From Candidatus Zixiibacteriota bacterium (GTDB lineage Bacteria; Zixibacteria; MSB-5A5; CAIYYT01): a DNA stretch of 10,916 nucleotides. The position numbers and the translations under genes were made by a program. The stretch spans positions 1-10,916 of the forward strand of contig JAPLUP010000175.1 of NCBI GenBank assembly GCA_026397575.1, given 5' to 3'. The notes beneath the pieces were generated by a model. That model had not been told where the DNA came from. It saw only the letters and a program-made list of their open reading frames with translations, and made no database searches. How positions within the stretch are numbered: the first letter of the stretch is position 1; the number at the start of each line of letters is the position of its first letter. Shown here piece by piece: positions 1 to 7,093 of this stretch.

Positions 1-239
1 GTTTGAATCATAAACCCATCGATCACTCTGTGGAAGATTAGCGAATCGTAGAAGCCCCTTCTGACCAGACCCAGGAAATTCTCAACATGCTTCGGCGCAA
101 CAAAGGGGTACAACTCAAGTTCGATTTTTCCCTCGGAGGTATCCAGCACGACGACCGGATTTTTGCCGGGACCGAGACATCCGTCAGTAACCATAACACC
201 TCCCGCAACCAGAATGAGTACAAACAGTATTGCCTTCAT
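1..239 (-). CDS. Exported cyclophilin-type peptidyl-prolyl cis-trans isomerase, 5' part only (runs off the window)
   Basis: This is the N-terminal 79 residues of a cyclophilin, an enzyme that interconverts cis and trans X-Pro bonds to help proteins fold. The reading frame opens at the ATG complementary to 237-239, behind a strong Shine-Dalgarno AAAGGAG (complement of 245-251), and stays open to the window edge. Residues 1-20 form a hydrophobic export signal beginning MKAILFVLILVAGG; a Cys at 21 follows, but T-D-G before it is a poor lipobox, so a lipoprotein is only possible. Residues 29-60 match the cyclophilin start (VVVLDTSEGKIELELYP, then APKHVENFLGL). Residues 69-79 are the signature FHRVIDGFMIQ, with Arg71, Phe76 and Met77 corresponding to the active-site Arg55, Phe60 and Met61 of human CypA. 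Export implies a periplasmic role. It is transcribed divergently from the lipid A operon. The family call is firm; the C-terminal part is unseen. Confidence 0.9.
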   Translation of the reverse strand, partial: MKAILFVLILVAGGVMVTDGCLGPGKNPVVVLDTSEGKIELELYPFVAPKHVENFLGLVRRGFYDSLIFHRVIDGFMIQ

Positions 240-279
240 AACATCTCCTTTGTAGTGCGTTTCAACATAACAGCGGCGG

Positions 280-307
280 AATATACCGGTTATATGCACG
301 CTGTCAA
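280..307 (-). promoter_or_regulatory. Candidate sigma70-type promoter for the cyclophilin gene
   Basis: On the minus strand a perfect -35 hexamer TTGACA (complement of 302-307) is followed after 16 nt by TATATT (complement of 280-285), which matches the -10 consensus at five of six positions. It lies about 40 nt upstream of the cyclophilin start, leaving room for a short leader with the Shine-Dalgarno sequence. This is a consensus match by eye; no transcription start is known. Confidence 0.5.
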
Positions 308-374
308 ACAAAGTTGCTTCCAACAGTCACCGGAATTGCAGACGTGCGCCGGTCTCTTTTTTGGCTATTGGGGG

Positions 375-403
375 TTGATAATGCGGTCGCCTTTGATTAA
401 ACT
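375..403 (+). promoter_or_regulatory. Candidate sigma70-type promoter for the lipid A operon
   Basis: TTGATA (375-380, five of six to the -35 consensus) is separated by 17 nt from TAAACT (398-403, four of six to the -10 consensus). It ends 36 nt before the lpxC/fabZ start. It is the best plus-strand match in the 200-nt divergent gap. No operator-like palindrome stands out beside it. The -10 element is weak, so this is tentative. Confidence 0.4.
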
Positions 404-439
404 ATTACACTGGTTCCGTCATGAGGAAAGGAATTCTCG

Positions 440-1834
440 ATGATCGAAGAACAACAGACGATTGCGCAGTCCGCAAGCGGGTCTGGGATCGGCTTGCACA
501 CCGGCTGCCAATCGACTATCACCTTCAAGCCCGCTGCGCCCGGTTCCGGCGTCCGCTTCGTGCGCACCGATCTCCCCGGTATGCCCGAAGTACCGGCTGA
601 CATCGATCACGTGGTGGGACTGGATCGCGGCACGACCATCCAAAAAGGCGAGGCGAAGATCTATACCGTCGAGCACGTGTTGGCGGCCGTGGCTGGTTTG
701 CAGATAGACAATCTTATTATCGAACTCGACAACATCGAACCTCCCGTATATGACGGCTCCTCCAAACCGTTCGTCGATATTCTTCTGCAAGGCGGAGTGG
801 TCAGTCAGGCGCAGCCCAAGGAGTTCTTTGAAATCGACTCACATCTGGCTTATTCCGAGAAAGCGCGCGGCGTCGACATCGTTGTGGTCCCCAGCGATCA
901 ATTCCGCATTACCTTTCTGGTTGACTACAAAAACCCCGCGCTCGGCACGCAGTACACGTCGCTGGTCAGCCTCGAAGATGAGTTCGTCAACGAATTTGCG
1001 CCTTCCCGAACCTTCTGTTTCCTGTCGGAAATCGAGACCTTGAAGGAGCGCGGCATCATCAAAGGCGGCGGACTCGACTCGGCGATTGTGATCTGCGATC
1101 ACGATATCGGTCAGGCCGAAGTCGAACGCTTACGGGAATTATTCGGCTTGCAACAGGACGTTTTTATTGGCAAAACTGGAATCCTCAACGACGTCCCGCT
1201 CCGTTTCTACAATGAGCCGGTACGCCACAAAGTGATCGATCTCATCGGCGACCTGTTCCTGATCGGCGCTCCGATCAAGGGGCACATTCTGGCTGCCCGT
1301 TCCGGCCATGCCGCCAATGTTGCCTTGGCGAAAAAGATGCGTTCGCTCTACCAGAAAAAACAGATGCGCAAGAAATTCCCAAGCCGATCAACCGGCGACT
1401 ATGTCCTCGACATCAACGCCATTCTCAAGATTCTGCCGCATCGCTATCCGTTCCTGTTGATCGATCGTATCATTGACATCGTCCCCGAAAAATCGGTGAC
1501 GGCGTTGAAAAACGTCACGATCAATGAACCTTTCTTCCAGGGGCATTTCCCCGGGCATCCGATCATGCCCGGTGTGTTGATCGTTGAAGCGATGGCGCAG
1601 GCCGGGGGGTTCCTGCTGTTGAACGCGGTCGAGAATCCGGAGAGCAAGGTTGTCTATTTCCTCGGAATTGATGGCGTGCGATTCCGCCGACCCGTCATGC
1701 CGGGAGATCAACTGCGCTTCGAACTCAAGATGCTGTCTTTCCGTCGCGGAATCTGCAAAATGACCGGCGAAACCTTTGTCGGCGATACGCTGGTCTGCGA
1801 GGCGGAAATGCTGGCGCAGGTGATAGACCGATGA
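440..1834 (+). CDS. lpxC/fabZ: Bifunctional UDP-3-O-acyl-N-acetylglucosamine deacetylase / 3-hydroxyacyl-ACP dehydratase (LpxC-FabZ fusion)
   Basis: A 464-residue fusion of two cytoplasmic enzymes. Residues 1 to about 300 are LpxC, the Zn-dependent deacetylase that commits UDP-3-O-acyl-GlcNAc to lipid A. TVEHVLAA carries Glu78 and the Zn ligand His79; VRHKVIDLIGD carries His263 and Asp267, the other ligands; His290 in SGHAAN matches the catalytic His265 of E. coli. A basic linker (about 300-320) leads to FabZ (about 321-464), which dehydrates 3-hydroxyacyl-ACP in fatty acid synthesis. It shows ILPHRYPFLLIDRI and GHFPGHPIMPGVL, with catalytic His369 and Glu383 at the same 14-residue spacing as E. 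coli His54/Glu68. Both active sites look intact, with no stop or frameshift in between. The ATG has a purine-rich Shine-Dalgarno (AAAGGA, 427-432) at 7 nt. The fusion is known from Bacteroidetes and related phyla. It is the first gene of the operon and overlaps lpxA by ATGA. Confidence 0.97.
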   Translation: MIEEQQTIAQSASGSGIGLHTGCQSTITFKPAAPGSGVRFVRTDLPGMPEVPADIDHVVGLDRGTTIQKGEAKIYTVEHVLAAVAGLQIDNLIIELDNIEPPVYDGSSKPFVDILLQGGVVSQAQPKEFFEIDSHLAYSEKARGVDIVVVPSDQFRITFLVDYKNPALGTQYTSLVSLEDEFVNEFAPSRTFCFLSEIETLKERGIIKGGGLDSAIVICDHDIGQAEVERLRELFGLQQDVFIGKTGILNDVPLRFYNEPVRHKVIDLIGDLFLIGAPIKGHILAARSGHAANVALAKKMRSLYQKKQMRKKFPSRSTGDYVLDINAILKILPHRYPFLLIDRIIDIVPEKSVTALKNVTINEPFFQGHFPGHPIMPGVLIVEAMAQAGGFLLLNAVENPESKVVYFLGIDGVRFRRPVMPGDQLRFELKMLSFRRGICKMTGETFVGDTLVCEAEMLAQVIDR

Positions 1835-2610
1835 GTACCAATATCATTCATCCAACGGCCATCGTGGCGGCTGGCGCCTCGCTCGGTGTTGGCATTGAGA
1901 TCGGTGCGCATGCAATTATCGAAGACAACGTCAACATCGACGACGGCTGCCGGATCGGTTCCAATGTCCTCATCGCCGACGGAGCGCGACTCGGCAAGAA
2001 TGTGAAAGTGCATCACGGTGCCGTGCTCGCGACAATCCCGCAGGATTTGAAATTCGGAGGTGAGCCGTCGCTGTTGCGTGTCGGCAACAACACTACCATC
2101 CGCGAATATGTGACCATGAATCGTGGTACCAAGGAGCGTGGCGAAACGACGGTCGGCAGCGATTGTCTCTTGATGGCCTACAGTCATGTCGCGCACGATT
2201 GCGTCATTGGTGACCACGTGATTCTTGCCAACTCGGTCAATCTCGCCGGTCACATCGAGATCGGCGATTACGCCATACTCGGCGGACTCGTGCCGGTGCA
2301 TCAGTTCGTCAAGATCGGCAGGCATGTCATGATCGGTGGTGGCTTCCGCGTGCCGATGGACATTTGTCCCTACGCCATGTGTGGGGGCTATCCCATGAAG
2401 GTTATGGGACTAAATATCGTCGGTCTAAGACGGCGCGGTTTTGCGCAAGAGACTCTCGACGGTTTGGACAAGGCATTTCGAATTCTGTTTCGCTCTAAGC
2501 TTAACACGACTCAGGCAGTAGAAAAGATCAAAGCCGAAGTGGAATTGATTCCCGAAGTACAGGAAATCCTTGATTTTATTGCCGCTTCCGAGCGCGGTAT
2601 CTGCAAGTAG
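1831..2610 (+). CDS. lpxA: Acyl-ACP--UDP-N-acetylglucosamine O-acyltransferase
   Basis: LpxA (259 residues; E. coli 262) transfers a 3-hydroxyacyl chain from ACP to the 3-position of UDP-GlcNAc, the first lipid A step, in the cytoplasm as a trimer. Residues 1 to about 185 are left-handed beta-helix hexapeptide repeats (HPTAIVAAGASLG, EIGAHAIIEDNV and so on), followed by the helical acyltransferase tail (about 195-259, with GLRRRGF). His122 in SHVAHDC equals the catalytic His125 of E. coli; His119, His141 and His157 match His122, His144 and His160. Gly170 aligns with E. coli Gly173, whose small side chain permits a long (C14) acyl chain, so a long-chain donor is predicted. The ATG overlaps the previous stop by 4 nt and has AGGTGA 7 nt upstream. 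LpxA enzymes beside gnnA can prefer the 3-amino sugar; sequence alone does not settle that here. Confidence 0.97.
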   Translation: MSTNIIHPTAIVAAGASLGVGIEIGAHAIIEDNVNIDDGCRIGSNVLIADGARLGKNVKVHHGAVLATIPQDLKFGGEPSLLRVGNNTTIREYVTMNRGTKERGETTVGSDCLLMAYSHVAHDCVIGDHVILANSVNLAGHIEIGDYAILGGLVPVHQFVKIGRHVMIGGGFRVPMDICPYAMCGGYPMKVMGLNIVGLRRRGFAQETLDGLDKAFRILFRSKLNTTQAVEKIKAEVELIPEVQEILDFIAASERGICK

Positions 2611-2615
2611 GGAAG

Positions 2616-3611
2616 ATGAACAAGCTAAGATATGGTGTTGTTGGCTGTGGTCATTTGGGCCGCTTCCATGCCGAGAAAATCGCCGCCATCGAGAACGCCA
2701 CTCTCACTGCTGCTTTTGACATCATTCTTGACAAGACCACGGCAACAGCGCAGCAGACTGGTTGTCGCGACTGCCGGAGTATTGGCGAGCTGCTTGATAA
2801 CGTTGATGCCGTCAGCATCGTAGTACCCACCGAGTCACACTTCGCCGAGGCTAAGCGTGCGCTCGACGCCGGCAAGCATGTATTGGTTGAGAAACCGATT
2901 GCCACTACCGAAGCTGAAGGTCGCGAGTTGACCGAACTCGCCGCCCGCAAGGGATTGAAGTTGCAGGTCGGACACATTGAACGCTTTAATCCCGCGTTTG
3001 CAGGGTTGGGATTGCTTCCCGGACCGCCTCGCTTTATCGAAGGACACCGTCTGACCCAATTTAGCCCACGTGGTCTCGCCGTTGCAGTCATTCTGGAATT
3101 GATGATCCACGATCTCGATTTGCTCCTCTCGGTAGTGAAGTCGCCGGTGCAGGATGTACATGCCTCCGCAGTCGCCGTTGTCTCCGACAAGCCGGACATT
3201 GCGAATGCCCGCATCGAATTCGCCAATGGCACCGTTGCCAACCTTACAGCGTCACGTATCTCTGTCAAGAAAATGCGCAAGCTGCGTTTGTTTTCCAAAG
3301 ACAACTATCTCTCGGTCGACTTCTTGAAGATGACCGGTGAGCATTTTGTGTTAGCGCCGCTTAACGATACCAAGTCTTATGACGGCTACTTCTGTGCCTT
3401 ACAGCATGAACCCACGGGACGCAAGATCATGTTTCGGCAACTGGCCTATCCCGCTTACGACATGCTCACCGCCGAGATTTCTTCATTTGTCGATGCAGTC
3501 ATGCTCGACAAACCGGTACGCGTCAATGGAACCGAAGCTACCGCAGCCTTGGCTCTGGCGAAACGGATTGAGACCATTGCCATGGATAACCTCAACAGGA
3601 TCATGTCTTGA
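2616..3611 (+). CDS. Gfo/Idh/MocA-family NAD(P)-dependent oxidoreductase, GnnA-like, in the lipid A operon
   Basis: A 331-residue sugar oxidoreductase of the Gfo/Idh/MocA family. The N-terminal Rossmann fold starts GVVGCGHLGRFHAEK (residues 7-21) with the dinucleotide glycines; VLVEKPIATT (89-98) is the family's EKP motif; VGHIERFNPAF (118-128) and the likely catalytic His165 in LMIHDLDLLL follow, then the alpha/beta C-terminal domain. In Acidithiobacillus ferrooxidans gnnA lies between lpxA and lpxB and oxidises the 3-OH of UDP-GlcNAc, after which the aminotransferase GnnB makes UDP-GlcNAc3N. This gene has that position and family, but no aminotransferase is in the window. Lone relatives between lpxA and lpxB also occur in other phyla, without a proven role. 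The start is 5 nt after the lpxA stop, with TAGGGAAG immediately before the ATG as a closely spaced ribosome site. The family is certain; UDP-GlcNAc 3-dehydrogenase activity is inference. Confidence 0.88.
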   Translation: MNKLRYGVVGCGHLGRFHAEKIAAIENATLTAAFDIILDKTTATAQQTGCRDCRSIGELLDNVDAVSIVVPTESHFAEAKRALDAGKHVLVEKPIATTEAEGRELTELAARKGLKLQVGHIERFNPAFAGLGLLPGPPRFIEGHRLTQFSPRGLAVAVILELMIHDLDLLLSVVKSPVQDVHASAVAVVSDKPDIANARIEFANGTVANLTASRISVKKMRKLRLFSKDNYLSVDFLKMTGEHFVLAPLNDTKSYDGYFCALQHEPTGRKIMFRQLAYPAYDMLTAEISSFVDAVMLDKPVRVNGTEATAALALAKRIETIAMDNLNRIMS

Positions 3612-4741
3612 AGCCGATTTTCGTTGCTGCAGGTGAAGCTTCGGGAGACCTTCACGCTGCCGCCTTGATTCGTGCGCTTCAGGCCCGCCATGGCGGGCTT
3701 CGCTTTTTTGGGTTGGGTGGCGAGCAAATGCGCACCGCCGGAGTCGATCTGCTCTATGATCTCTCCGCACTGGCGGTCGCCGGCTTTTGGGAAGTGGCCA
3801 AACGTCTCATACATTTTCGCAGAGTATTCAACACTGTCCTTGATAGAGTCGATGCCGAAAAACCCGCCCTGGCAATCCTAATCGACTATCCCGGCATGAA
3901 CCTGCGCTTGGCGCGCGAATTGAAGAATCGCGGCATCAAAATCATATATTACATCGTCCCGCAAGTCTGGGCCTGGAAACCGGGACGCATTCGCCAGATT
4001 GAAGAACGAGTCGATCTATTATTATCAATCTTGCCGTTCGAAAAACCGCTCTTCGATCCGACGAAGCTCCGTTGCGAATTTGTTGGTCATCCGCTTCTTG
4101 ACACGATCGGTATTGAAGCAAGTCCGCGGACGTTTCACCTAAAGCACAAGATTGACCCCGCCGCCAAGATCATTGCGCTGCTTCCGGGTTCGCGTGAAGT
4201 CGAAATCGAACGGCACTATCGCATCATGCTCGCCACTGTCGCACTTCTGCAGAAATCTGACGTTTCCGTGGTGCCATTTGTAGCGATCAGAAAGGAAGTC
4301 GAGGCTTCGCTGTATGCAATTGCCGAACGCGAGGCGGAAATCAGCCCTGTGCATATCACCGAAGAGCGCTACGATTTGTTGAAGTCTGCGAATGTTTCCA
4401 TTGTCGCCTCAGGCACTGCCACGCTGGAGGCGGCATTGTGCGGCAGACCCTTCTGTGTGGTCTACCAGACCGGCTGGATCACTTATCAGATCGCGAAGCG
4501 CTTGATTAATCTGAAAAACGTTGGTCTGGTGAACATCGTCGCCGGCGAAACAATCGTGCCTGAGTTCCTGCAAGCCGAAATGAACTCGGAGAATTTGGCA
4601 GCGTTCTGTCGTAGCATGCTCTCTGACCCATCAGCGTCAGAAACCATGATGCAGAAACTAAGTTTGGTTAGAGGTCGGCTCGGCAAACTGGGCGCAGCCG
4701 AACAAGCGGCAATGCTGATTGCGCGGGAGTTCTTAGAGTGA
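3608..4741 (+). CDS. lpxB: Lipid-A-disaccharide synthase
   Basis: LpxB (377 residues; E. coli 382; glycosyltransferase family GT19) condenses UDP-2,3-diacylglucosamine with 2,3-diacylglucosamine-1-phosphate (lipid X) to the beta-1',6 disaccharide at the inner face of the inner membrane. Family blocks in order: AAGEASGDLHAAALIRAL (7-24), FFGLGGEQM (33-41), LIDYPGMNLRLA (91-102), YYIVPQVWAWKPGRI (114-128), ILPFEKPLF (141-149), FVGHPLLD (158-165), ALLPGSREVEI (190-200), SGTATLEAAL (268-277) and VGLVNIVAGETIVPEFLQ (305-322). The start is TTG, overlapping the upstream stop as TTGA; AGGA at 3597-3600 sits 7 nt before it, and the glycine-rich GEASGD motif begins only 9 residues in, as in homologues, so no longer start is needed. 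Reading from TTG implies lower initiation efficiency, probably compensated by coupling. Confidence 0.97.
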   Translation: MKPIFVAAGEASGDLHAAALIRALQARHGGLRFFGLGGEQMRTAGVDLLYDLSALAVAGFWEVAKRLIHFRRVFNTVLDRVDAEKPALAILIDYPGMNLRLARELKNRGIKIIYYIVPQVWAWKPGRIRQIEERVDLLLSILPFEKPLFDPTKLRCEFVGHPLLDTIGIEASPRTFHLKHKIDPAAKIIALLPGSREVEIERHYRIMLATVALLQKSDVSVVPFVAIRKEVEASLYAIAEREAEISPVHITEERYDLLKSANVSIVASGTATLEAALCGRPFCVVYQTGWITYQIAKRLINLKNVGLVNIVAGETIVPEFLQAEMNSENLAAFCRSMLSDPSASETMMQKLSLVRGRLGKLGAAEQAAMLIAREFLE

Positions 4742-5982
4742 AGTTTCTGTATCGTTGCCTGACTTATGTCTATGTGCTGCCGCTTTCGCTCGCTGTGATG
4801 ATTGCGCGCCTCTTCGGCAACAGGACACAGATCGAAAGACTCGGTCTGGGACTCAGTGCAATAAAGAGCGATCGCCGTCCCCTTTGGCTGGTGGCATCAT
4901 CCGTTGGTGAAGTCACTATCGCGGTCAAGCTGATCAAACGGCTCAAGGAAGTCGTCGATAAGCCGGTCTTGCTGACGGTCACGACCAAAACCGGCCGTCA
5001 CCATGCTCTGCAATCCGGCAGCCACACCGACGTTATTGCCTATCATCCGCTGGATATTCCGAAGTATGCACGGCGCTTCCTGACAACGTACAATCCGAGC
5101 AAAATTATTCTGCTGGAAACCGAACTCTGGCCGTCGTTGATGGCGGAGGCATTTGGTCGTGGCATCAAAGTCATGCAGGTTTCCGGGAGACTGTCCGAGA
5201 AATCGCTGCGGCGTTACCGCCCATTCGTGCCGTTGTTTCGGCCGTTGCTCGAGAGATGTGATGCTTTTCTAATGCAAAGTGAGGAAGATGCCGTCCGCAT
5301 TCGCAAGTTAGCCGGAGAGGATGCCCGCATTGAAGTTGTCGGCTCGCTCAAAGGTGAATATGTTCCTCCCGCGCCCGCCGATTTGCAGAAGACCAGTGAG
5401 TATCTGCGACCATGGCAAGACATGCGGATCATCACGTGCGGTTCGACCCGACCCGGCGAAGAAGCGATACTGCTAAGTGCTTTCGCTTTGCTATGTAAGC
5501 AACTTCGTGATGTTCGCATGGTGCTTGCACCACGGCATCTTGAAAGAACAGATGAAATCCTTGCACTGATCAGACGTTACGGCGTTTCCTATTGCCAATA
5601 CAGCAAATCGGCAGTGAGTGAACAAACACAGGTGTTGCTGCTTGATACGATCGGCCAGCTGAATCTGTTCTATCACTACTCTTCGGTCGCCTTCGTTGGC
5701 GGTACGCTGGTTCCGCTTGGTGGTCACAATTTGCTGGAGCCTGCGCTGGCGGGCTGTCCCGTGCTGTTTGGCCCGTATCGCGAAAACCAGCGGGCAGGAT
5801 ACGATTTGCTTGTCAAGTACAAGATGGGGATTCCCATTGCCGACGCAGAAGACTTCAACAAGAATGTCATCGCGATTGTCAACGACCCGCAAGCCGAGTC
5901 CATTTACGCCGCACGAGCCACAGCGCTGCGGCAGGAAAACGCTTCAATCATCGATCGCTACATCGCCGCCATCACCCAATGA
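4738..5982 (+). CDS. waaA: 3-deoxy-D-manno-octulosonic acid (Kdo) transferase
   Basis: WaaA/KdtA (414 residues; GT30) transfers Kdo from CMP-Kdo to lipid IVA at the inner membrane. Residues about 6-25 are a hydrophobic membrane anchor (CLTYVYVLPLSLAVMIARLF). The N-terminal domain keeps ASSVGEV (53-59), with Glu58 as the likely catalytic base, and ETELWPSLM (127-135). The C-terminal nucleotide domain has RHLERTDEI (266-274), DTIGQLNLFY (303-312) and FVGGTLVPLGGHNLLEPALAG (starting at 319), with Glu334. Several usually conserved spots differ: GSLKGEY (202-208) where E. coli has GSLKFD, GSTRPGEE (235-242) where E. coli has STHEGEE, and Leu-Val before ASSVGE where His-Ser is seen in E. coli. The start is GTG, overlapping the lpxB stop as GTGA, with GGGAG 8 nt upstream. 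Whether it adds one or more Kdo residues cannot be read from the sequence. The symbol kdtA is also in use. Confidence 0.95.
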   Translation: MKFLYRCLTYVYVLPLSLAVMIARLFGNRTQIERLGLGLSAIKSDRRPLWLVASSVGEVTIAVKLIKRLKEVVDKPVLLTVTTKTGRHHALQSGSHTDVIAYHPLDIPKYARRFLTTYNPSKIILLETELWPSLMAEAFGRGIKVMQVSGRLSEKSLRRYRPFVPLFRPLLERCDAFLMQSEEDAVRIRKLAGEDARIEVVGSLKGEYVPPAPADLQKTSEYLRPWQDMRIITCGSTRPGEEAILLSAFALLCKQLRDVRMVLAPRHLERTDEILALIRRYGVSYCQYSKSAVSEQTQVLLLDTIGQLNLFYHYSSVAFVGGTLVPLGGHNLLEPALAGCPVLFGPYRENQRAGYDLLVKYKMGIPIADAEDFNKNVIAIVNDPQAESIYAARATALRQENASIIDRYIAAITQ

Positions 5983-5989
5983 GTCTGCC

Positions 5990-7093
5990 ATGTCATTGAT
6001 AAGATCAACCTTTGCTGCTGTACAATCTGGCCGCCTGCGAACTCCCTTGGCAGCAGCGCTCAGATACTTGCTGGTTCCGCTCAGCCTGATCTACCGGACA
6101 GTTGTTGCTTTACGCAATCTCCTTTACAAAGGCGGAGTGCTGAGGGCGAAGCGTTGTTCAGGCAAGATCATTTCTATCGGCAACATCACGACTGGTGGAA
6201 CTGGTAAAACGCCGGTCACGTTGATGCTCGCTAATTGGTTGAAATCACGCAACCTGCCGTTTGCCGTGTTGTCGCGCGGCTATCAATCACCATCAGAGAA
6301 GGGCAGTATTGTGTTCAACAGCTCCGCATCTGTCTCCAATAATGTCGTGGGGGATGAAATCGCGCTGCTCGCGCGCAAGCTGCTCGACACCTGGTTTGGC
6401 GTGGGGCGAGACCGTATGCACAACATCAGGATTTTGGAGGAGAGGCAGGATGTCGGCATTTTCCTGCTCGATGACGGGTTTCAGCATCGTCAGCTTTTTC
6501 GCGACTATGACATCGTGCTTCTTGATGCTTCCAACCCATTCGGAAATGGTTGGCTGCTCCCGGCGGGGAATCAGCGCGAGCCGCTTTCGTCATTGGCCAG
6601 AGCGGATATCGTGTTGATTACGCGCGTTGAGTCCCGCACGCCTGCCGAACTTGCGGCTCTGAAAGAAGGACTGCGCAGGTATGTGGATGAAAGGCGAATC
6701 TTCGAAGTTAGAACTGCAATCTCTCGGTTGTACGAGTTTGCCACAAGCGAACCGGTCGAGTTGAGCGAGCTATTGCAACGCAAGTGCGCTGCATTTTGCG
6801 GCATTGGCAACCCTGACAGCTTTACGCAGCTTCTTGCAGCCAACGGAATCACGGTGAATCAGAGTATAGTCTTTGATGATCACCATTGTTACTTAGAGGC
6901 CGATCTTGTGTTGTTGCATAGGATGCTAACAGATGGGACATGCGATCTGCTGCTGACGACCGAAAAAGACGCCGTGAAACTTCCGCGCGATGGTTTTGCA
7001 CGCGGTAGCTGTGCCGTGGTCGAAATATCGGTTGCCGTCGCGGAACGCGAGGATATATTCTGGGGCAAAATTGCCGAGGTGCTGGCTTGTTGA
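5990..7093 (+). CDS. lpxK: Tetraacyldisaccharide 4'-kinase
   Basis: LpxK (367 residues) phosphorylates the 4' position of tetraacyl-disaccharide 1-phosphate with ATP, giving lipid IVA, at the inner membrane. Residues about 20-48 are the hydrophobic N-terminal helix region (LRYLLVPLSLIYR, then LRNLLYKGG). Then come ISIGNITTGGTGKTP (61-75, Walker A), LSRGY (94-98), GDEIALLA (121-128), LLDDGFQHRQL (159-169, Walker B-like block), PAGNQREPLSSLARAD (191-206), FCGIGNPDSF (269-278), DHHCYLEAD (297-305) and LLTTEKDAVKL (321-331). The frame is open back to 5696, inside waaA, but the upstream part is arginine- and serine-rich shadow sequence, and homology begins at the ATG at 5990. That ATG lies 7 nt past the waaA stop and has no clear Shine-Dalgarno, so it probably depends on coupling with waaA. 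A second ATG at 5979 opens a 6-codon minigene that ends inside lpxK. Confidence 0.95.
   Translation: MSLIRSTFAAVQSGRLRTPLAAALRYLLVPLSLIYRTVVALRNLLYKGGVLRAKRCSGKIISIGNITTGGTGKTPVTLMLANWLKSRNLPFAVLSRGYQSPSEKGSIVFNSSASVSNNVVGDEIALLARKLLDTWFGVGRDRMHNIRILEERQDVGIFLLDDGFQHRQLFRDYDIVLLDASNPFGNGWLLPAGNQREPLSSLARADIVLITRVESRTPAELAALKEGLRRYVDERRIFEVRTAISRLYEFATSEPVELSELLQRKCAAFCGIGNPDSFTQLLAANGITVNQSIVFDDHHCYLEADLVLLHRMLTDGTCDLLLTTEKDAVKLPRDGFARGSCAVVEISVAVAEREDIFWGKIAEVLAC

Noticed and set aside
87..443. 118-codon plus-strand frame over the cyclophilin gene and the divergent gap
   Set aside because: Antisense to a clear cyclophilin coding sequence and ends at the lpxC/fabZ start; no motif and no good ribosome site.
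1708..2325. 205-codon minus-strand frame opposite lpxA
   Set aside because: Mirror of the lpxA coding strand; His/Asp-rich composition from reverse codons, no family resemblance.
5696..5989. 98-codon in-frame extension upstream of lpxK
   Set aside because: It lies inside waaA in another frame, has shadow-like composition rich in Arg, Ser and Thr, and LpxK homology begins after the ATG at 5990.
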